Source: Apiotrichum sp. Y4204 (Eukaryota > Basidiomycota > Tremellomycetes > Trichosporonales > Trichosporonaceae). From it: 64,000 nt of DNA. Positions 45,106 to 56,446 of this stretch are shown piece by piece. The notes under the pieces are model-generated. The model did not search any database, was not told the origin of the DNA, and saw nothing but the letters and a program-made list of their open reading frames with translations. The stretch is taken from positions 186,001 through 250,000 of the forward strand of contig JAMYHL010000037.1 of the NCBI GenBank assembly GCA_025531455.1, in the 5' to 3' direction. Within the stretch, counting starts at the first letter, position 1. Each line of letters starts with the position of its first letter. The translations under genes were made by a program, and so were the position numbers.

Positions 45106-48100
45106 TTAGAACAGGCTGCGACACATAGGACAGCTGCTCGAGTGGCTCGAGTTGAACCACTTGAACAGACAACTCGCGTGGAACCGGTTCTTGCAGGTCC
45201 GGCAGGGCTTGGTCGGCAGGCTGCGGTCCGTGACCGAAATGATCGAGTAGCAGATGGCGCACTCGACAACACCCTCGAAGTGGAGCACGACGTTCTTCTT
45301 GAAGACGGTGAGGGCCTCGAGAATGAGGCCGTTCCGGCTCGTGATGGTCTGCTGGACACTCATCAACCATCCGCGCCACTTGTTCTCGGGAACGCCGACA
45401 CGGCGGAGGTCGCGAACGTCCACAGCCTTAAGCGGGAATTCGGCAGGGAGGCGAATACCGATCTCCATGGGCTGCTCGTCGACCACGTACGACGCAATGG
45501 CTTCGGCGGCTCCGGCACCCGCGATAGTGGCACCACCGCCCTGGGCGATGCGTACGTTAAGACCTTCCTCCGTGAGCGCTGCCATCGCTTTGGGTTCGCG
45601 GAGGGCGCTGAACTCGTGCTGGATTATGACGGGCGAGTAGTGCCGAGACACAAACGCCAGGAGCGAGAGGCTCAGTTGCCGATCCTTCAGCGACTCGTAG
45701 TAAGTGCGCATCGCGGAAGGGATGGTGACCAGCGCACGGTACAGAAGGTGTGAGCCCAAGGGGACGAGGTCGGGTAAGCTCTCAGGCATGAGGTCGTCAC
45801 AGTAGAACTCGTCGACGGCATAATGGCTAGCGGGGAAATTCCACGCGCCGACCTCGCTGACTCCAAGCATGGCGAACAGGAATGGAAGCAGTGCCTCCTC
45901 AAGCAGTCGCGACGAGTTTAACTGGTCGAGGTATGCCCAGCGGAGCGTCCGGGACTGAGATTAGCAAAGAAACAATGTAAAAACCTACAGCGTCGTCAAA
46001 GTGGTCCATGACCGCCATCCATGCAAGGAGCTGTGCCTCGACGACCTGAATGGGCGGGTCCTCCTCTGCTTGCCAGTCAACATCGCGACCAGATTCGAGG
46101 ATCTCGACAAGCTCGGCAGGAAGGTTGATCTCCTTTGGAGGTGTGTTGGGCTCGTCCGCAACTGCGGCTTCCACCTCGAGCACCAGCGCCAGGGTGCGGC
46201 TCTTGATCACTTGCGAGAGGAGGCGGTACGCCGTGCTCTGGACTGAAGCCGATGAGGAGAGGCGCAGCAATGCACACAGCTCAGCGAAACCCGCTGCCGC
46301 CATGACATTCTCGCTGGCATCCGTGAGAAGATCCAGAATCGTCGTGTGGATGAGCTGGAGAGGCTCCGAGTCGGCGTCACGCGCTTGCAGGAAGAGGGTA
46401 ACGACCAAAGAGAGGTGTTCGTCCTTCTGTACCCACAGGGCACGTAGCGCCTTATTCGATCGACACAGATCGCGCACCTCCCGCAGTAGACACAAAGCGG
46501 CGTATAGCAGCGGATAGCTTTCCGGGTCGTCAAGGGATGTCGATCCAAGGGCACCCGATATCAGGTCGAAGATGGCGTCCCAATGCGCGCCAGATAGATC
46601 CTGCACGATAGGCGCAAGCGCAGTATACAGCTCGGCGACACGCACGTCGATCTCATCAGCCAGATCTGCGGCCGCTTCATCTTCAGATGTCAACCAGCCG
46701 CCAACGTGACGCAGTGCGAAAACGGCACGCTGTTGAGGAATGAACAGCGATGCAGAGTCGGTGGGAGGTGCCGAGGCCACAAGTAGCCTCAGTGCGGGGA
46801 GACCCTTGTCATTCGCGGCGCGGACAGATACACCCGTAAGGGCGTTGGCAAGACGATTCTGTGCCGTGGCAAACGCCTTTGCGTCAAGCATAAATGGCTT
46901 GATTGCAAGAATAACCGCGAGGGCAATGTCGGGCACTGTTTTGTCAGTGCTGCTCATGAAATCAGGAGATAGGACATACGTTTTTCGCTCATGGCCATGG
47001 CATAGTTGAGCCACACCTCGCCCTCTGCTTCACCGGCACCACACTTGCTGAGATGACGGGAGAGGACATCGCGGAATGCGCGTGGAGCAACGTCGCTTGT
47101 CTGTGTTGCAACATCCGCGCGGATGTCGGACAACAGCCGCTGAAGGTAATCGGCATTCGGCGACGCCTCGCCGGCACGCAATTGATCGACAGTCTCCTTA
47201 TGCCATCCCAGCGGCGCCTCGTCGACAAGTGAGAGCGAGAAAGACAGCGCGACCTCGGCAAGACGTACGACTTGCTCGAGATGCGTGGTCGATGTCTCGC
47301 GGTTGTACAACCCGCGAGACGCACCGGGAATTGCGGCCCCATCCTGCGCCAACAGCATGGCGGCGAGCGCAACATGCAGTAGCGTAGGGAATGACTGAAC
47401 GAGACTTTTGTCCGCACGGAGGAGAACGAGAGCGGCCTCAGCATACCTCGCTGCCTTTGAACGGCCCTCCGAGTCGAACGCAGAAGGCCGGGAATCCGGT
47501 TCCTCTGCATCAGTGACGCAGGGTACGAGCGCGTCGATAACAGGTAAGGTCGGGTGAGGCGGCTGAGACGTGTGCCGTCCGAGATGCTCCAGCAATTCGG
47601 GAGAGGGTGGAAGGAGCGTTTCCGCGACATTTGCAGGTGTGGCCGGCGTTCCCAGCTCAGTTGCCAACGCAACATCCACAAGAGTTTCAGGCTCCGCACG
47701 GCAAGAAACGCGTCCAAGCAACTCAGCCAATGAGCGAGAGATAGCGGATGAGAGCTTGGCCTTCTCTTCCGAGGAAATTTTCGCAGTCGCTGCCCAAATC
47801 TTTGTCGCAGAAGCTGGAGGCACAAACTCATGCTCAATGCGAGGGAGGAGCACCACCAGGTGGTGAGCCGCAACTACACCCTGAATGTGCTCATCGGACG
47901 CAATGAGGGCAGACATATTGTCCTCCGCATATGCAGCGAGAATGGAGAGCGCTGACGAGGGTAGGGCAGCGTCAACTCCACCCGTAAGAAGACCATCGAC
48001 CGCGTCGTGGACCACATCGCACACCGGCGTAAGGATGGAATTGCGCGCTTCTGTCGATAGCCAGTCCTTCGAGACAATAGCTTTAGATGCAATGGCAAGT

Positions 48101-50652
48101 CCTGTCGGGTTGTCGTCCGAGAGCGCCGCTCGAGATGCTGTCACACCGATGCTGTCGAGACTGCCTTTGCCGAATAATCCGGAGGCATTTGAGTCGATCA
48201 TACCTTGGGCCAAAGAGAAGCGGGCGCCTTGCTCCTCCCCTCCCTCGACGTATGTCCACAAGGCAGCGAGAAGTGCACTCTTCTCGCTCTGACTCGAGAC
48301 AGTGGCGACAGCATCGAGTAGGGCGGCAGTTACAGATGGGGACAGGTTGGAGACAATGTCCATTAAATGGGCTTGGAGACTCTGCGACAGAACATCCACA
48401 CGCTCAGGGGGGAACAGGTCCGGACGCGCACGAAGGATACCGATCAAGGCCTGAGACTCAGTGGTAGCATCGGCTTTGCTATCCTCTGAGAGATGCTGGA
48501 ATAGGCGTTCGATGCAGCTATCGGCGACCTTGACGATGGTGGCGTCGATTGCTGGCTCGATTGAGGTGCTCCCGGTCCGGACTGCGGATAGGGCGTTGAG
48601 CGCACGGGGAAGGAAGGAGGCCTTGCCATCGGCGCACGCAGCGAGCGTTGTGCGGTCAATCTCGGCCATGAGAGCCGAGGTGAGATCACTGGAAAGAGCC
48701 ACGATGCGAGTCACGCCAGTCGCGTAAAGGTCCGCTTCAGTCTCAACGGGAGCAGCTCCACGACGGCCACCCTTGGCGCCATGCACAATCACACCGTCGA
48801 CCCAGGCGCGCGCACCGAGTTGTTCTTTGACCAGCCAAGCCGCCACTTCCTTGTCGCCGCTGGCGTGAGCCTTCTCCGTGAGATACGTTGTGATATCGAT
48901 CGCCGCTTTGAGGAACACCTGGAATGCAGATGGCTGCCCACCGAGCGCCAAGGTGGACAGGAGCCGAGCATCGACAGGCGACCAAAGATGAGAAAAGAGG
49001 TTCTGGAGTGGCAGAGACGGTGGTGATGTGAGGGGAAGGAAGGCAGACGGAAGAGTGGAGATGACAACGACCAGGAAGGGATAGGCAAGGTGGGGGACCG
49101 ATGGGCAGATGGTCGAAATAAAGTCCAGGAAGGTGTTGAAGGCCTTCGATGTGGGAGCCTGGGCGGGAGTCGCAGTTCCACTGCTTGGGCGACTAGGACT
49201 CTTGGTCTGGTCATCATCGTCCTCATCGGAGCTATCGTCCTCATCATCCTCATCGTCGTCGTCGTCGTCGCCTTCATCGTCATCGTTACCCCCATTGCCA
49301 CCTGTCGCAGCGAGCGACCACGACTGGGGGTACTTGACAAGGAACTTCACAATTGCACGACCGGCGGACTCCCAGACTGCAGCAGACTGTTCAGCCCAGC
49401 AATTTCCGAGAACCGTTGCCGACAGAAGTTGAAGCTGTCCTGGCGCCTCCACCTCTGCGGGGTAGGCCTCCACGAAGGTCATCAACAAAGCGTACGCGGC
49501 TCGACGGACTGGCGGCTCTTGGCCGATGGGCACCAGGTCGGTTAAATGGGATGTCGTCCCCAGTGCACTCCACAGCACGGGGTTACGGAGCAGTTGTGCG
49601 AGACCTTCTGGTAACAGGATTCCAGCTGCTGCAAGTTTAGAAAGTAGCCACGAGAGACCGACAAGACCTCCAACGCGGTATCGCACGGATCGTTCCTCGG
49701 CGACCTCAGGAGAGTCCTCCACTGGCGGGGTGGGAATAGGGATCGGAGTCGCAGGCTTTCCCTTGGCACCCTTACCCTTTGCCGGCTCCTTCGTCTTCTG
49801 GGGGTTAAACGCCGACTGGACAGGTGGTGGGTGAATGTCCCGATGGAGCGTGTCGGGGTCCAGAATGCTGAGTGACAGATATTCGGCAAGGTCAGGTAGC
49901 AGTGGAACGATATCCAAGCGTTTCGTGTAAGGCGTCGCGTCATCCGTATCTTCGGTGGCCGGTACAGGTCCAAAGGAGATGAGTTCCTCCCACATCTTGA
50001 AAGCAGTCGCTGCTCCTCTTCTCCCGTCCTCAAGGGATGCGACCAGCAGGGAGCCAAGGATGTCTCGACCTTGAGTTCCGGGGAGATACGATTGAGATAT
50101 CGAGTCGAGGATCACTCCGCGAAGAGCTGGACAGCTGCACATCTCGGTCTGGAGTTGCAGGGCCTGTGTGCGATGTGACGGGGACTGAAGTAAAGAGGCG
50201 AGGTTGTGGAGCCATACAGGGATTGCCGCTTCCATAGCGACAACAGCGAGGTCGCGTTGGATTTCCTCATCCTCCGAGGTCGGACTCCGTAGAAGTGGAG
50301 TCACATACTGCTCCTTGAGCTCGTCAAGGCCTTTTCGACGAGTAACATCGTCCTTCTTCCCGAGTCGGCGAAGCACAACGACCAGATCCGCCGGTAGCGT
50401 GCGAGCGAGGCCTTGACCGTCGAGAGGGTCGGGGATAGGCGGTGCAGGTGGCTTGGGCGGAGGGATGTACTGTTTGATCTTGGGAAGCGCTTTGCGCTGC
50501 GCTTTAGAAAGCTTCTTCTGCCCGCGCTGCGGCTTTCGACCCTGTTGCTGGGCTGCTGGGTCGGCGTCCTCTTCGCCTTTGCCGGCCTTGCGCGCATGTT
50601 TCTTGCGCGTCGCTGTAGATGCTGACGACTTGGTTCCCTTCATCCGCGGCAT
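45106..50652 (-). CDS. LTN1: Listerin (LTN1/RKR1) ribosome quality-control E3 ligase
   Basis: Three exons (50652-46980, 46935-45989, 45954-45106) give 1,822 aa, the usual listerin size. The N-terminus is basic, then the conserved segment LPADLVVVLRRLGKKDDVTR and KGLDELKE marks the listerin N-terminal domain that docks on the 60S subunit. A long HEAT/ARM-like helical body follows, broken near residue 480 by an Asp/Glu-rich loop (encoded by a GTC/GTCG microsatellite on the plus strand around 49215-49300). The RWD-like part (ENKWRGWLMSVQQTITSRNG) precedes the C-terminal RING: CAICYSII, CRTCKNRFHASCLFKWFNSS, CPMCRSLF. It ubiquitinates nascent chains stalled on 60S-peptidyl-tRNA with Rqc1, Rqc2 and Cdc48. 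Confidence 0.96.
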
Positions 50653-51143
50653 GGTGGCGGAGAAACTCGTGTGAAATAAGAAATGCGAGGTTGCTGTTGT
50701 GTTATCTGAGTAGTTGGAATGGGTTGGTCGTCTTGTTGAGATGAGATCCACCGCTCGAGATATCGTTTATTAAGTCGATGATGACCGAATCGAAAGCCCG
50801 AGAACGACGCACGACCAGCATCATTGCAGCTGCTTTCATTTGTGACGGAGTTGTCATTTGAGTGGTGACGGACGGATGACGGAATCAAAGCGCCACGCGA
50901 TCTCGGATCCGACGCGGGCCCAGCCCAGAGACTGCCAGACTTCCAGACGCGCGATGATGCAAGAGTGCATAGCGCGCGTACTGTACCTCCACCAGCCCAG
51001 TCCACTCAACCGTTTGTTTGGGTGGATGGATCCATCCGATCGGACCCCAGAGATTATCTTTCCTTCTCTTCTCTTCACCATTTTCCTCTTCACGATTCGT
51101 ACAGCTACATACTCCTTCAGCATCAAGAAGGAGCATATGGAGG
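50653..51143. promoter_or_regulatory. Divergent promoter region of listerin (-) and the DUF1917 gene (+)
   Basis: The 491-bp spacer includes a CT-rich leader at 51055-51115 on the plus-strand side. No gene is seen. Confidence 0.5.
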
Positions 51144-52567
51144 ATGTTGAATACCGATTATTATTGGACACCGCGGAACTCGCTAACCATTGACGAGTTT
51201 CTCAAGAAGGTACGAGCTCTGGTCATTATAGCTCCTTCACAGGCTCACACCACCCAGCGCAAACCGTCCTTGGTCACCCACGCCGATACCGATGTTCGTA
51301 TTGCCTCAGCTGCCATCTTTGGTGCTAATTCGATATTAGTGGATTTGGGCAGGCAATGAGACCAAAGCGATAGACCCCGAAGCGGCGGCGCTGGAGAGTA
51401 AGGAGGAAGCCAAGGCAATCGGCGCCGCTCAAGTTGTCTGTAAGTGGTCCTGTCGAAGCGCAATCCTGACTGTCAGTGAACGATCTTACGAAGCGTCTCG
51501 AGAAGATTGAGGTTCGTGGGAACTATAGGATGCAGTCCGCTGACAGGCAGAACGACGCATCAATCCCGGTCCGCGCCAAGAAGGGTCAAAAGAGCAAGAA
51601 AGTTGTTCGAGAAGAGGTAAATAGCCTCCAACGCTGTTACAACAGCCAACTAATGCAACATTTCTGACGTTAGGCTCAAGCTGAAGCTGTTGCATCTTTC
51701 AAGAGGATCGCGCGTGAATCGGGATACACATGTGGGAAGTGGTGCGTAGGAAAATACTACTCGCAGCCTCCTATGCTTCTTCTAACCACAGGATATTGTT
51801 CCCCCTGCATGAGGATGTGGATCGCATCTGGGGACAGGTAGCGCGGTCCATCGCTCATGGCCCTCTTCGTGACGCCGGGGCCCACCTCGCCAAAGTTGCT
51901 CCGTCAGAGGGATCTGACGAAAGTGTAAGTTTCCTCCCCTCGACTGGTTACTAAGCCTTAGGGTCCCCACCTTATCTGCGTTTACTTTGAGAATGTTTAC
52001 GACCTTGACCTCGTGCGCAAGGTTAGTTGTCCTTCCGTGCATTACTTACATATCAGATACTCATTGTCCTGTTGACCGAGCATGGCATTGAGCCCAACTC
52101 TGTCAAGTCGGACTTGTACACAGTGATCGGAATCGACTCCAAGCACCCATCCAAACTGCGCTCGACTCTGTGGCGCCCAAACGAAGTTATCGAAGGTGGT
52201 GGAGCTGAGATTAAGGTATGAAGATTGTAGGCAGAACGAAGCTGACAACAGGCGTTGAAGGAGAAGTACTCAGCGTCCAAGGAGGCGGCTCGCAACAAGG
52301 CGGCGGCGGCTGCTACTTTGTCCGCTGACAAGGAAAACAAGGCGGGAAAAACCTCCCCTCTCAGCACCGACAAACCGGCGAGTGTTGTGTCGGAAGCTTT
52401 GCCCAACGAGACAAAGAGGAAGCCGCAGGCCCTGCTTATTCCCGATGATCCGCCCGTGAAACGGGTCAAAACCGCCGCGTGAGTTCTTCATCGCCTTCTC
52501 CGACTGACATGCCAGAATGTTGTATAAGGAGAATGACATGTTTGCAGACTCAAATGACGAGGACTAG
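51144..52567 (+). CDS. DUF1917 (C11orf68/BLES03-like) protein
   Basis: Nine exons (51144-51209, 51340-51439, 51477-51616, 51674-51741, 51792-51924, 51962-52021, 52057-52215, 52252-52478, 52516-52567) give 334 aa. The core matches the DUF1917 fold, whose structure resembles eIF4E. Matching segments are WIWAGNET near the start, ARESGYTCGKWILFPLHEDV, DRIWGQVARSIAHGPL, then DAGAHLAKVAPSEG, HLICVYFENVYDLDLVRKIL and DLYTVIGIDSKHPSKLRSTL. Cap or nucleic-acid binding has been suggested for the family but not proven. The C-terminus is a basic, Ala/Lys-rich region with a PVKRVKTAA nuclear-type signal, ending in an acidic SNDED tail reached only through the last 37-nt intron; without splicing the protein would stop 18 residues earlier, at 52482. 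Confidence 0.85.
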
Positions 52568-52782
52568 ATGTTGTAATATTATTATGGTATTTTGTTTTCA
52601 GTCATGGAGCTTCCCTGCAGCATGAAGCTTCAGGCTTATTCAATTTCCCGTTGCTCCAGCTTCATGACCGCATTTCATCCTACATGCTCTTGAGGCGCAT
52701 TGAGGCCTCGACAATCGACCTGCAGGATATGCAGGACGCAGCCAGACCGGAGGCGTCGATCTCTGGAGGTGGGTAGGCGGTC

Positions 52783-52787
52783 AAAAA
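52783..52787 (-). terminator. RNA polymerase III terminator of tRNA-Arg
   Basis: A run of five T on the minus strand lies 5 bases after the tRNA 3' end. Confidence 0.75.
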
Positions 52788-52792
52788 GGATT

Positions 52793-52887
52793 AACCACGT
52801 AAGGGGATCGAACCCTTGATCTTGCCCTCTTTACACAGACTTGGTCCGCTTTAGGAAAGGCACGCCGTACCACTTGGCCAACGCGGC
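52793..52887 (-). tRNA. tRNA-Arg (anticodon CCT) with 23-nt intron
   Basis: The acceptor stem GCCGCGT pairs with ACGTGGT (two G-U pairs). The D stem is GCC/GGC with a GG-containing loop (B-box counterpart A box present). The anticodon stem TGCCT pairs with GGGCA only if a 23-nt intron (52829-52851) after position 37 is removed. The 7-base loop then reads TTCCTAA with anticodon CCT at 52853-52855. The T arm AAGGG-TTCGATC-CCCTT is perfect. The intron position is the canonical eukaryotic one. It reads AGG arginine codons. The unpaired base after the acceptor (position 73) is U, unlike the usual G or A of Arg tRNAs. Confidence 0.88.
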
Positions 52888-53052
52888 GGATTTGCGCCCG
52901 ATTTTTCCCGGAGGATTAAGAATTATTAACGTGGGGCCCCAGTGGCCCCCCTGTCTGATCGTTGATCAACGCCATGAACAACATCAACAAAGGGATTCTA
53001 CGCGGTCTGACGCATGGGGGTCTGCTGTTCTACTGTGCATGCACTAAATGCC

Positions 53053-53672
53053 TCAGAGAGGACGTCCCGCCTCCTCTGCAAGCTCTTTCCGGATTTGTTC
53101 ACGGACACGAACCAGGCCGAGTCTGAAGTCAGGATCCTCCGATTAATCAGTTTGTCCCGGACTGAAACACACCTGTTGGTTCCCCAGCGTGCGCGGTTCT
53201 CCATCGCCCTGTCCGAGCCGAACCCAATCCCCCAGATCCTGTCCCGCGGCGCAGCCTCCACGAGGATGCGGTCTCCCGTGGCGTCGAGAATAGCCCACAT
53301 GTGCGGATCGCGGAACTTGTGGTAGTTGCCCTGCACGACGAGGTCGTCCGCGTGCGCGTCCCACCACACCTGGTCGAACCCCTTTACGCCGCGGCCCAGC
53401 TTCTTGGCTGCGTCCGGGCCCGCGTTCTCCGGTGCGAGGATCGCCGCCGCGGCCGCGTCGTCGCCGAACAGCCGCGCCTTGCCGTACATCATCCAATGTT
53501 CTGCGGTGGGGTACGTCCGCCCGTCGACGATGAATGGCCTCGGGTACCATTGTGAGAAGACGCAGAGCTCCGCCGGATTACGAGCGGTAGGGGTGTGGCT
53601 GTAGAAAAAGTGATAGGAAGAGGGCAAGGAGGACGCACACCAGGATGCTGTGCGAGTACTGAAACGAGTCAT
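53053..53672 (-). CDS. NADAR-domain (YbiA/RIBX-like) N-glycosidase
   Basis: Two exons (53672-53173, 53122-53053) give 189 aa. The NADAR/DUF1768 signature is well kept: CVFSQWYPRPFIVDGRTYPT, AEHWMMYGKARLFGDD, GRGVKGFDQVWWDAHADDLV, NYHKFRDP, LVEAAPRDRIWGIG and NRLGLVRVREQIRKEL. These are the residues around the ligand pocket in E. coli YbiA and plant RIBX, which cleave the glycosidic bond of toxic riboflavin-biosynthesis intermediates; other NADAR members act on ADP-ribosylated bases. The 45 N-terminal residues are partly hydrophobic (CASSLPSSYHFFYSH) and Arg-containing, so mitochondrial targeting is possible. The length is ordinary for the family. The exact substrate here is not readable from sequence. 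Confidence 0.9.
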
Positions 53673-54183
53673 AATCTAAGTTGAATCTACTGATATTTTG
53701 TTGAAGTGAAATACTATGTTCGTGAGCAGACAATTGTTGAGGACTACTGACGCTGTTTGGGACATTTTATGGACTCGCCTCGCCGCCTGTGTATTTTCTT
53801 TTGCCACTGGAATTGGCAGGCATCGCGACAGTGGCTGGAATTCCCAGTCGATCAATCGTTCCATTGTACTTCCCGAGTCACCTCTGACTCATGAAGCGGA
53901 TCCGGATCCGAAAACCCCCCGAACCCGCAACTTGAAACCATCCAAGCGATCAAAAATTATCTATTGATACATACAGAATGGAATATTGTTACTTGTGATG
54001 GCGGGTGCCATTGCTGTTGCCTCCGATGATGCAGTTGCGGAATGGTTGAAATATAATGTTGTAAAATGCTAATGAAGCGAATGAAGGTGGCAATGGTTCC
54101 CCATACGAGATCTAACAGTCTTCTAGCGCGAGTATTGAACGCGACTTTTGGGCAAACGGAGCAGCCGCTCTACTGGATGGCGC
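53673..54183. other. Spacer between NADAR start and arrestin stop, no gene seen
   Basis: It holds the NADAR promoter on the left and the arrestin 3' flank on the right. The AT-rich patch 53945-54070 has no recognisable motif. Confidence 0.55.
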
Positions 54184-56446
54184 TCAAGAGTACCGCTGCG
54201 GTACATTGAATGCAAATGTACCTGTGCTTCCAGAAGACCGGGGACGGGGAGCGTTCGACGGGATCGAGTAGAAGCTCATCGTGGGATGGGGTGCGGTATT
54301 CGGGCGAGAACGGGGACGGGCATCTGGGACCTGAGGGAGGCCAAGACCGAGAGCATCAAGACTCGGTAGTCGTCGGCTATCCTCTCGGCACGGCTTGCTC
54401 GGTGGAATTTGAAAGTGAATATGGGCATCAGACGGATTCCAGCTCTTAGCGTGCAGCAACTGGAAGCCGTCGTGGATGGAGGTTGAGGCGCCGTAGGACG
54501 AATAATCTTGGATTTCCTCCGCGTCACTGTTGGCAGGTGGCGAGAGGACAGTTGTTGACCTTGGAGAGTCCTCCCCCATGCTCGGTGCCGGTGTGGGAGA
54601 GTGGTGCCGCAGCAGCGATTGTATGGATGGCAAGGTACCAACATCGATTGCGTTGAGCGAGGTGGAAGTTGAAGTCGGCGATGCAGGTCCCGGCGAACGA
54701 GCAAGGCTTGACCCTCGGCTAGTTCGCGCGCTGGACTTGCCAGAGGTACTATCCCCGGGGCTGGTCGAACCGGTCCGCCTGTGGCGCTTGTAAGGAGAAG
54801 GAGGGGACGTAAACTTGATGCTGGCCGAGTGGGGTGTTGAGGGGTCGGCTGCACTCGTGCCGTTCTTCAAAATTGAAACTTGCTTCACGGGCGCCGTCAA
54901 ATTGTGAAGTGAAATGTCGGTCGAGCTGGGGTCCAACATGTAGAGGCTGCTGCGACTTTTGTGTTTCAACTCCTCAGAACATCCGCCGGTGTCCTCTGGA
55001 TGGACGACAGACGAGGCGGAACTTGTACTTGCTGATTGCTGAATTTCAGCTGCCGTGCACGCGGCCGCACGTTCCTCCTTGGTGCACCCAAGAATGACGA
55101 CGGGCATCAAGTCCGATGTGACTACCTTTGTCGAGGATAGTCTGCGATTCTTGACTGTCGCCTTGACGCGAATTCCAAACGACACCTTGACGAGATCCGT
55201 TTGTTCGGTCTCACCGAGATCCCAGCGGTGGGCTCGCGGAGGAAGTGTGAGAGAGCCAATGCACCAGAGGGAGCCATCTGAGCGAGGCGGGGATACATCC
55301 AGCTCGGATTCCATCACAGTTGTTGTTATCGCCCGTCCGTGAGAGGTCTGCACGTTGCCATCCTCATTACTCTGATGACTCCGCTGGGAGACGCCGCGGT
55401 GAAATATCGACGAGACACGCGATGTCTTGTGCGGCGGGCCGTCTTCTGTCTTGTCCAAAACCTCGACTCGTCGTTCCAATACGACAATGACCTTGCGGAC
55501 CGAACTTGTCGGTTCATTAAGGCGCACGGTTACAGAAAAAGGGATGGTGTCCTGAGGACCATAGCTGCCGTCTGGAGGGTTAAGGAGGATATTTGCTGCT
55601 GACCATCCAGTGCCGCACAGGGTAGTCGATGGGGGTGTGGGTGGCGCTGGTGCCAAAGTGCGATGGTTTTGAAGATCAAGGGGGTATGCGCGACCCACTC
55701 GATGGCCCGCACCGGGTATTGGTTTGTGGTTGACAAGAACCTCCAAGCGCCACTTGACGCGCCATTCACGGAGCGACTTGCATCCAGACGAATGGTCTGC
55801 AACTCCTGCGGGAATTCGGACTTTGAATGGGTGTTTCCACGTTCCCTCGGGGAAAGGCATTTCCTCCGTCCCAGCTTTCGGCCTCCACAATGTGTGAAGT
55901 GCTTGCCAGAGCACATGTTCTCGAGAACCTGCAAAAAGGCCATCGGCCGTGAGTCTCTCGTAGCACCGAAGCTGAATCTGAACACTCCGTATTGGAAGCG
56001 CCTCGCGATACTCCTCGTGTAGTCGAAGGTGCACGGTGCCCGAGAGGACGACAGGAGTGATCCCAAAGTATCCTGCATTGTGTCAGCGACACCTGTCCGA
56101 GTGGAATGTACCCGGGCGGAGAAGGGTCTGGTTGGGCAGTGGTGTGACGGCAAGGCACCGATGACATGCCGAAATAACCTCAGGTCCAGATGGTAGTTCT
56201 CAGCCACATTACAGGGAAAACAAAGTACGGGGTAGATGAGCCCCTCGAGGTCGGGCTGATTGTTTCTCCCTTGCTCGCTTGCTCATCTCCTCATTTCCCG
56301 CCCAGCAGGCGGTATGTATTGTCTCTCCTCTGTATGGACCCATACGCGACCATGAGACAGGGTGACTACTCACCGGTGTGAGGGAAAGTCAAAGCCGTGT
56401 TGCCATGCTTCGACGTCAAGCTGATGTCGATCACGTGGAACGTCAT
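54184..56446 (-). CDS. Alpha-arrestin-like protein
   Basis: Two exons (56446-56374, 56072-54184) give 653 aa. The first exon encodes MTFHVIDISLTSKHGNTALT and FPHTG. Spliced to GYFGITPVVLSGTVHLRLHE this makes the arrestin-N start, with SVQIQLRCYE, HTLWRP, FPEGTWKHPFKVRIPAGVA and CKSLREWRVKWRLEVLV as next beta strands. The arrestin-C part begins near GSYGPQDTIPFSVTVRLNEP and includes SVRKVIVVLERRVEVLDKTE. The last 300 residues are Ser/Thr/Pro-rich and disordered. PPxY motifs that would recruit a Nedd4/Rsp5 ligase were not seen, which is a difference from many alpha-arrestins. The 301-nt intron is unusually long and includes an open stretch that might be an extra exon. It probably acts as an adaptor for membrane-protein trafficking. 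Confidence 0.75.

Larger units (their letters stand above)
52568..53052. other. Spacer carrying the tRNA-Arg gene
   Basis: It lies between the DUF1917 gene (+) and the NADAR gene (-), whose 3' ends face each other. Apart from the tRNA and its T run nothing is recognised. Confidence 0.6.
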
